From assembly GCF_029867415.1 (NCBI RefSeq), contig NW_026705306.1:186001-250000 (forward strand): a stretch of DNA of 64,000 nt, given 5' to 3'. The notes below the pieces were generated by a model that worked only from the letters and a program-made list of their open reading frames with translations, ran no database searches and had not been told where the DNA came from. The stretch's first letter is position 1; every line of letters starts with the position of its first letter. The stretch comes from Vicia villosa. Taxonomy: Eukaryota > Streptophyta > Magnoliopsida > Fabales > Fabaceae. Below, one piece after another: positions 58,708 to 64,000 of this stretch. Position numbers and translations under genes: made by a program.

Positions 58708-58779
58708 TGCAGGAGGCAGGGATCGAACCCTTGCCCCTGCGAATCAAAGCACAACGCGTTACCACTACGCCACTTAGCA
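58708..58779 (-). ncRNA. tRNA-like segment with polymerase III A and B boxes
   Basis: On the minus strand TGGCGTAGTGG (58772-58762) matches the A-box consensus, and GGTTCGATCCC (58729-58719) matches the B-box, about 33 bp apart as in a tRNA gene. The acceptor and T stems pair poorly and no convincing anticodon arm forms, so it is a decayed tRNA or SINE head rather than a functional tRNA. It lies in sense orientation inside the LTR. Confidence 0.55.
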
Positions 58780-60391
58780 TTCGTTGAAAACTACACCAAC
58801 ATTATACGTCTTATGCAAAACGCAATTGACTCAAGAATTCAAATGGATTTGCGCGCCCAGCATTGTCATCTTCCTCGTGGGACTGGTTTTGCTGCTACCA
58901 CATAACCACGATTTAGCCACGAGTTTATGGTAGCCAATTCCTGCAAATAACAAACTCACAAAATACACAGCATAAATTCATGAGGGAGACATGGACCGAC
59001 TAGAAATTTGCTTTCGAGTCCAATGGAGCCCCTAATTCGGGCTAATTTTACCTGTAATCAGAGTTCCCAATTCACAATCCAAAAACCCTAAACATGGTGG
59101 ATCATTCAAATCGCAATGAAAATCAAATTAAACGTACAAAAACGATCTAAGCATCAATATGAAAACAACTACATAACCAAAATCCATTTATGATGCATGA
59201 GAGAACGTAATCGAAGCTAGCAACAAAACGAGCAAACCGTGGCTTTTTGATCGTGAACCCAGGCGTTTCGAGCTTTAAGAATGATTTTCCACACTTCCTG
59301 AACCCTCAAGGATTATTTGTACCTCTCCAAAAGTTTCCAGATCCTCTTTAAATTCCAGAATCGACTTGGCTTTTTCTTTGAGTCTGTTGAAGGAAGCGTA
59401 CGATTTTCTGGGCAGCAATCCTTGTCCTTTGTGTTTAGAGAAGCTGCATACTTATAATAGAATGGATTAGGGTAAGAATCTTGAAAAAAATCATATTGAA
59501 TCATCTATTTTCACGATGAATCTTTGATTGGAAAATTTTGTATAGAAACTTCTAATTTTGCAACCAATCTCAATCTTTTTCAACTAAGCCATATGAGCAC
59601 GAATTTAAATCAAATATATGATTTAAATGATGATTTAATTTGATTAGCACCAAAATAAAATCCATCTTTTCCTATTTTCTTTCAAATATTTGATTAATAT
59701 TGACTTTTTAATGAATAAAAATTCACATAAAATCGATTAATCATCAATAATTCGTGACATAAAGATTGGAACTTCTAGATGACTTGTATAACAAGATTGG
59801 ATAAAAAGAACTTGGGCCCATTTGCAAAAAAATCCATTTTGAAGCATTTTACTTCACATTTTTTCTCTTAAAATCGACCCACTTTGACAAGGCATATCTC
59901 CCTCAATTTTTATGATATGGAGGAGTTCTAGGACTTTTTAGAAACCTTAGAGAGTCCTCTAACCATTGTTTTTGGTCCCATATCAAAATGATCTTCCATG
60001 CTCCTTGTGTGTCCTTTTGAAAAAAAGTTACTTTTTGTCGACTTTTGAAAAGGACCTATAATGTTTTGGTCCATATCTCTCCAATGAAGCATCTTTAGAC
60101 TTGGCATGTGAGAGACAAATTTGTAGAGAATTCAATTTCCTTCAAAATGAGCTTTGAATGGAAAATTTTGGATGTTCCATGTGAGAGTTATGGCTGGTCA
60201 AAGTTCAGTTGACTTTTCCTATGCAAAAACCCTAATTTAGAAACCTTTTGATTTGTTGATTTTTGATTTTTCCTTTGAATAAATCAAACCCTATTTTCAT
60301 AGCCTTGTGTAGGAGAATGTGTCTATGAGTTTTGTGTATTGATTGGCATTTGTATGAGAGAAATAGTATGGGCAAATTTTGGGGTATGACA

Positions 60392-63300
60392 GCTGCCCCT
60401 GTTCAATTATCTTAAACCTGAAGATGTAGAGTGGTTAGTATGCCAGTCGGTATCTGAAGGTGGAAGATGATTGAACACTAGAATACCAAGAAATTTGCCC
60501 TAGCTGAAGTAGGGACTTTTGTCGGAGATGGGCTTGAAGATGCCATCCAGATGTCGGGACTGAAGTGTTTGAGAAGTAATTGTTTGAATGTTGATCGTAT
60601 AGTAGATGAATTAGATTTTAGGAGAGTTGTTCGCGTCAGCACTGTTCGTAGTAACTGAATTAGACTTTGGAAGATGATCGTGTCTACACCGTTCGTGATG
60701 ATAGAATTAGATCTTTTTGTCGTGTCAGTACCGTTCGTAATAACTGATTTAGACTTAGGAAACAGTTGATCATGTCCACACCGCTCGTGATGATGGAATT
60801 AGATCTCTGAGAGTTGATCGTGTCAGTACCGTTCGTAGTAACCGAATTAGATCTTGGAGAGATAATCGTGTCTACATCGTTCGTGATGATAGAATTAGAT
60901 TCTCTTGTCGTGTCAGCACTTTTCGTAGCAACTGAATTAGACTGGGAAGGTCAGTGATCGTGTCTACACCGTTCGTGATGATAGAATTAGATCTCTGAGA
61001 GTTGACCGTGTCAGTACCGTTTGTAGTAACTGAATTAGATCTTTGAAAATGACCGTGTCATTACCGTTCGTGGTAAATGAATTAGATCTTCGAGCGTTGA
61101 CCGTGTCAGTAACATTCGTAGTAGCTGAATTAGATCTTTGAAAATGATCGTGTCATTACCGTTCGTGGTAAATGAATTAGATCTTCGAGCGTTGACCGTG
61201 TCAGTACCATTCGTAGTAGCTGAATTAGATCTTGGAAAGTTGGAGATTTCGTTCATTTGTCGGTACCTGTATCCTGCAATAGGTATAGTTATGCAATGTC
61301 ATGATGCATGTAATGAGTCCCTCAAAATGAATGAGAAACTTTGTATGTTATGGATGAAGTCATTACGAGGTTATGTATGCAATGTATGAATACGTTTATG
61401 ACATATGATATGTGATTTATGTAGTCTTGATTGAGAAAACAAATCTCTATGTCCTTGTGATTTTGATGTCTGATCTTATTTGAAAATGCTTAGCTGGGAA
61501 TTTATGACTCTGCTTGGGGATGATCAGTATTTTGATGGATCCTGACTGCGGATGAAATATATTAGTAAGCCATGTCGGCGAAGAGCAAAGTGTTGGAGAA
61601 ACGACAGTGTTGAAGATGTAAACTCTGTTGGGGATCCATATCTTTATCGGGACGAGAACTTTTGAAGATATCTTCTTAATGATTACTCTGTGGGGATATG
61701 ATCTTATGAACCTGGCTCTGTGGAGAGATGTGGGTGTCTTGAAAGTTGCCCCCAGTATCATAGTAACTTACTACTTGATTCAGGACACGCCACTGAGTAT
61801 TGATCAAAATGTTGAACTGGACTTGCATAGATTTGCCCCAGTTAGCAGGAACTTTGGAAAGATTCGCCTTGCGAGGATTTTATGAGGTGTTTACTATGGG
61901 CGATATGCCCCCAGTAATCATAGGCTCGTGACAATGTCTCACGTTGATTGGGGAGTAGCTTTAGATATACTTGGATGCATGCCCCTGATTGTTCGAGCAT
62001 CCATGAGAGATTCTCGGAATCTTGACTTGATTGCCCTAAATTGATTGGACAAAACATATCATGCCCCTTGTATACGTAAGAGACATTGCTTCCTGGAGTG
62101 ATCTTTGCTGGTCGGGATAACTTTGAGTCATTTAGTCATACTCTGTGCAAATTCTTTCTGATGCTAACATTTGAAATTATGTAGCAGAATGTATTTAATA
62201 ATGAATTCATGAGATGCAATGCATACGTTTGTCTTGAGTTTTTGAAAAACGTTAAAACAAGAGATGTAAAGGGCGTAATACTTGTAAAAACATGATATTT
62301 GTAACAACGTGATGTTTGTAAAAAATGAAATATCAACTCAGCATTTTTGGTACCTTAAGGAGTCAGGATACCCTTTTGGTGACAGTATGCTTTCGAACTA
62401 ACCATGCTTCAGTTAGGACTTTCAAGGGTTGTAACGTGGCTTGGTTCACGGTTTAAGAAACAAAGGATAAAGGCTCAAAATTTGATTGTACCCACCCCTT
62501 CTTCGCGATGATCTTCAATCCTAAGCTCAGTTAATTCAACTTATGCGTTCAGGTTCCGAGAGACTTTTGGATTTGCACCTTTGATAATGATGATGGTTCA
62601 CAAGCAAAGAGAGGTTTTGAGATGGCAGTCACTTCTTCCTTTTGGTAGTCACAACATTGTGTTGTTCAGGAATTTATTGACCTTTCTTTTTCATTTTTTT
62701 TATTTTGATATCCCTAACTTTTGCCTGAACTGTCTATTTTGAGATTACAGTCAGCGGGATGCCTTGATTTTTGCCTAAGTCATCTTTTTGATTTTTGACT
62801 TAGCAGGCTTTTCTTTGCATATATGTTTTTTCATTCATTTTTTTTGAAAGATGTTGACTGCTTTGCTTAATGATTGATGAACCATCATTGGCTTTTGATT
62901 GACATCCCCCACACCTCTTTGATGTGTGCGGATGAATGCTTGTGATTGAAAGGTGTACTGAATGATTCTCTTGAAATAGAATGCACAGCCAAATTAACTG
63001 AGAACTACCCTGCCCCAGGTTATGATCAAGGGTTTTAATTAGTACAGGAAAGAAACTTCTACTTCTTAGGCTCAAAGGGGTTGACAAGGGATTATCATCC
63101 TTATATCTCCACTGTTTGGGAATTGAAACAATGCCTGTACATCGTCAGCATAGTCCGCTCAAAAGCATACTGTATGAGGTTGCGGTATCGTTTTCTTCAT
63201 CTTCCCTCAAAAGGTGTACAACTTTAGCAGGAGTCGAGTATCATAGAACACATGCAAAGTAAAGATGCAATTTAGATGAGTGATAGCGAAATAATTTGTT

Positions 63301-63439
63301 CAAGACAAACATATGCAATGCACTGATGATGATTATTAAAACAAATAATGTCTATCATGAGTCAAATGTTTAAACAAACAGAAGAGAAACTTGCAAATGA
63401 AAGTAGATCTAATGATCCAGAAGTTTGTCCGTCTAGACG
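60392..63439 (-). mobile_element. Ogre-type long 3' untranslated region
   Basis: About 3 kb between the gag remnant and the polypurine tract, with no protease, reverse transcriptase, RNase H or integrase coding. It contains a 60-bp tandem array near the LTR. The element is therefore a deleted, non-autonomous derivative. Confidence 0.65.
60595..61245. repeat. ~60-bp tandem array with dimeric structure
   Basis: About eleven units share GTGTCAGTACCGTTCGTAGT or GTGTCTACACCGTTCGTGAT followed by GAATTAGATCT. In the first two thirds the two unit types alternate, giving a repeat of about 120 bp. The last third uses different partners (GTGTCATTACCGTTCGTGGT). Confidence 0.9.
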
Positions 63440-63780
63440 TTAGTCAGTCTTGTCATGACTAGGCATAGGAGAAGTGATCACCACCGGAGTTTCAAGAGGA
63501 TTGAATTTGACTTTCCCATCATTGATCAGATCTTGAATCTTATTCCTCAATGTCCAGCAATTGTTTTTGTGATGTCCGGGAATATTGGAACGGCACGCGC
63601 ACCTCGCATTGAGTTTATAGCCATAGGTGTTAGAATTCTTAGGAGTATCCCTCCGAGTAATTAATCTGATCTTCAACAGATGTCGTAATGTTTGAGCGGA
63701 AGGCTATGGATTTTGGTGAATTGACGCTTAGGTGCATCTGGCTTGCGTCGTTGTTGTAGGACTTGGTGTAGAGATTCAGA
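63440..63780 (-). pseudogene. Ogre-type gag C-terminal remnant
   Basis: The minus-strand frame 63676-63440 reads LNARCACRSNIPGHHKNN followed by CWTLRNKIQDLINDGKVKF, then VVITSPMPSHDK. This is the conserved zinc-binding-like end of Ogre/Tat gag (intact pattern C-x-H...GH...C). The second position, usually tyrosine-histidine, here reads C-R. Related text with stops continues to about 63780. Gag packages the element RNA; this copy is broken. Confidence 0.85.
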
Positions 63781-64000
63781 GTATCCGGGGTTCGAGCTTC
63801 CGGAATGTGTATCTAATTGAGAAGACCAGAACGGGTCATGCTTTAGACCATATCTGTAGAGGAGTGTCAGAACGAGTCATACATTAGACCATATCTGAGG
63901 AGGAATATCAGAACGATCCATACATTAGACTATATCTGTTGAGGAATAGCAGAACGAGTCGTACGTTAGACCATATCTGTTGGAATGTCGGAACGAGTCA
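63781..64000. repeat. ~54-bp tandem array, runs off the window
   Basis: At least four units share AGAACGAGTCATACATTAGA followed by CCATATCTG, with small length changes. The array continues past the end of the window. Confidence 0.88.

Larger units (their letters stand above)
56615..60391 (-). mobile_element. Ogre-type 3' LTR (3777 bp)
   Basis: Begins TGTCGCGGTTAAGC and ends GGGGTATGACA. The adjoining GCTGCCCCTGTTC (60392-60404) is the complement of a purine-rich tract, so the LTR is the 3' LTR of a minus-strand element whose interior lies to the right and whose 5' LTR is outside the window. CTATTATAAG on the minus strand at 59460-59451 is TATA-like. It contains the U5 hairpin and a tRNA-like segment. 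Confidence 0.82.

Noticed and set aside
58436..58780. 114-codon minus-strand frame
   Set aside because: It spans the tRNA-like segment and AT-rich LTR DNA. The composition is that of noncoding DNA.
63455..63664. Plus-strand 69-codon frame
   Set aside because: Antisense to the gag remnant, which has clear family similarity on the minus strand.

Overview
The window is plant nuclear DNA, most likely from a large-genome legume of the pea/vetch tribe (Fabeae). The main evidence is an Ogre-type Ty3/gypsy gag fragment, several 3.6-4.7 kb Tat/Ogre-like LTRs, a SIRE/Maximus-type copia LTR, long AT-rich intergenic stretches and intron-split genes of plant families. There are no bacterial-style operons, rRNA genes or CRISPR arrays. 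Two genes look intact; most of the rest is layered transposable elements. All calls were made by eye.

Layout. 1-6 kb: low-information intergenic DNA with decayed reading frames, a (TA)n(CA)n microsatellite and a PIF/Harbinger-type MITE. 6.07-11.10 kb (+): a complete five-exon VAMP72-family R-SNARE gene whose long third intron carries a complete TRIM retrotransposon. 11.95-12.96 kb (-): a broken plant-mobile-domain (MAIN-like) gene. 13.5-17 kb: remains of a CACTA transposon, a SIRE-type LTR and a copia pol fragment. 17.8-18.1 kb: a MITE. 18.51-20.77 kb (-): a complete three-exon GPI-anchored GH17 beta-1,3-glucanase with an X8 domain. 21.4-28.6 kb (+): a decayed LINE split by a 3.65 kb Tat-type LTR and a hAT MITE, then cut by a gypsy LTR. 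28.6-32 kb: gypsy and Tat LTR remnants.

34.0-53.2 kb: a tandem duplication of about 4 kb carrying an F-box pseudogene. Each F-box copy is split at the same site by a hAT element. In the second copy the hAT is split by a 2.4 kb-LTR non-autonomous (LARD-type) element, and the right LTR of that is split by a 4.67 kb solo LTR. Target-site duplications are readable at every level, and the two LARD LTRs are both exactly 2428 bp once the solo LTR is removed. 53.2-55.6 kb: 3' LTR and polyprotein end of a chromodomain-type gypsy element. 55.6-64 kb: Ogre-type LTR, untranslated region, satellite-like tandem arrays and gag remnant, all on the minus strand.

The most unusual signals lie inside the LTR elements. 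(1) Arrays of paired short palindromes, with partners about 18-22 bp apart and pairs repeated every 60-73 bp, occur in at least four unrelated element families with unrelated palindrome sequences. (2) A stem-loop with a conserved 12-13 nt loop and a changing but still paired stem sits 115-134 nt from the 3' end of three Tat-type LTRs, with a fourth decayed copy. (3) A train of five hairpins in the solo LTR has inner stems that read GAGG/CCTC, GAAG/CTTC and GGGG/CCCC.
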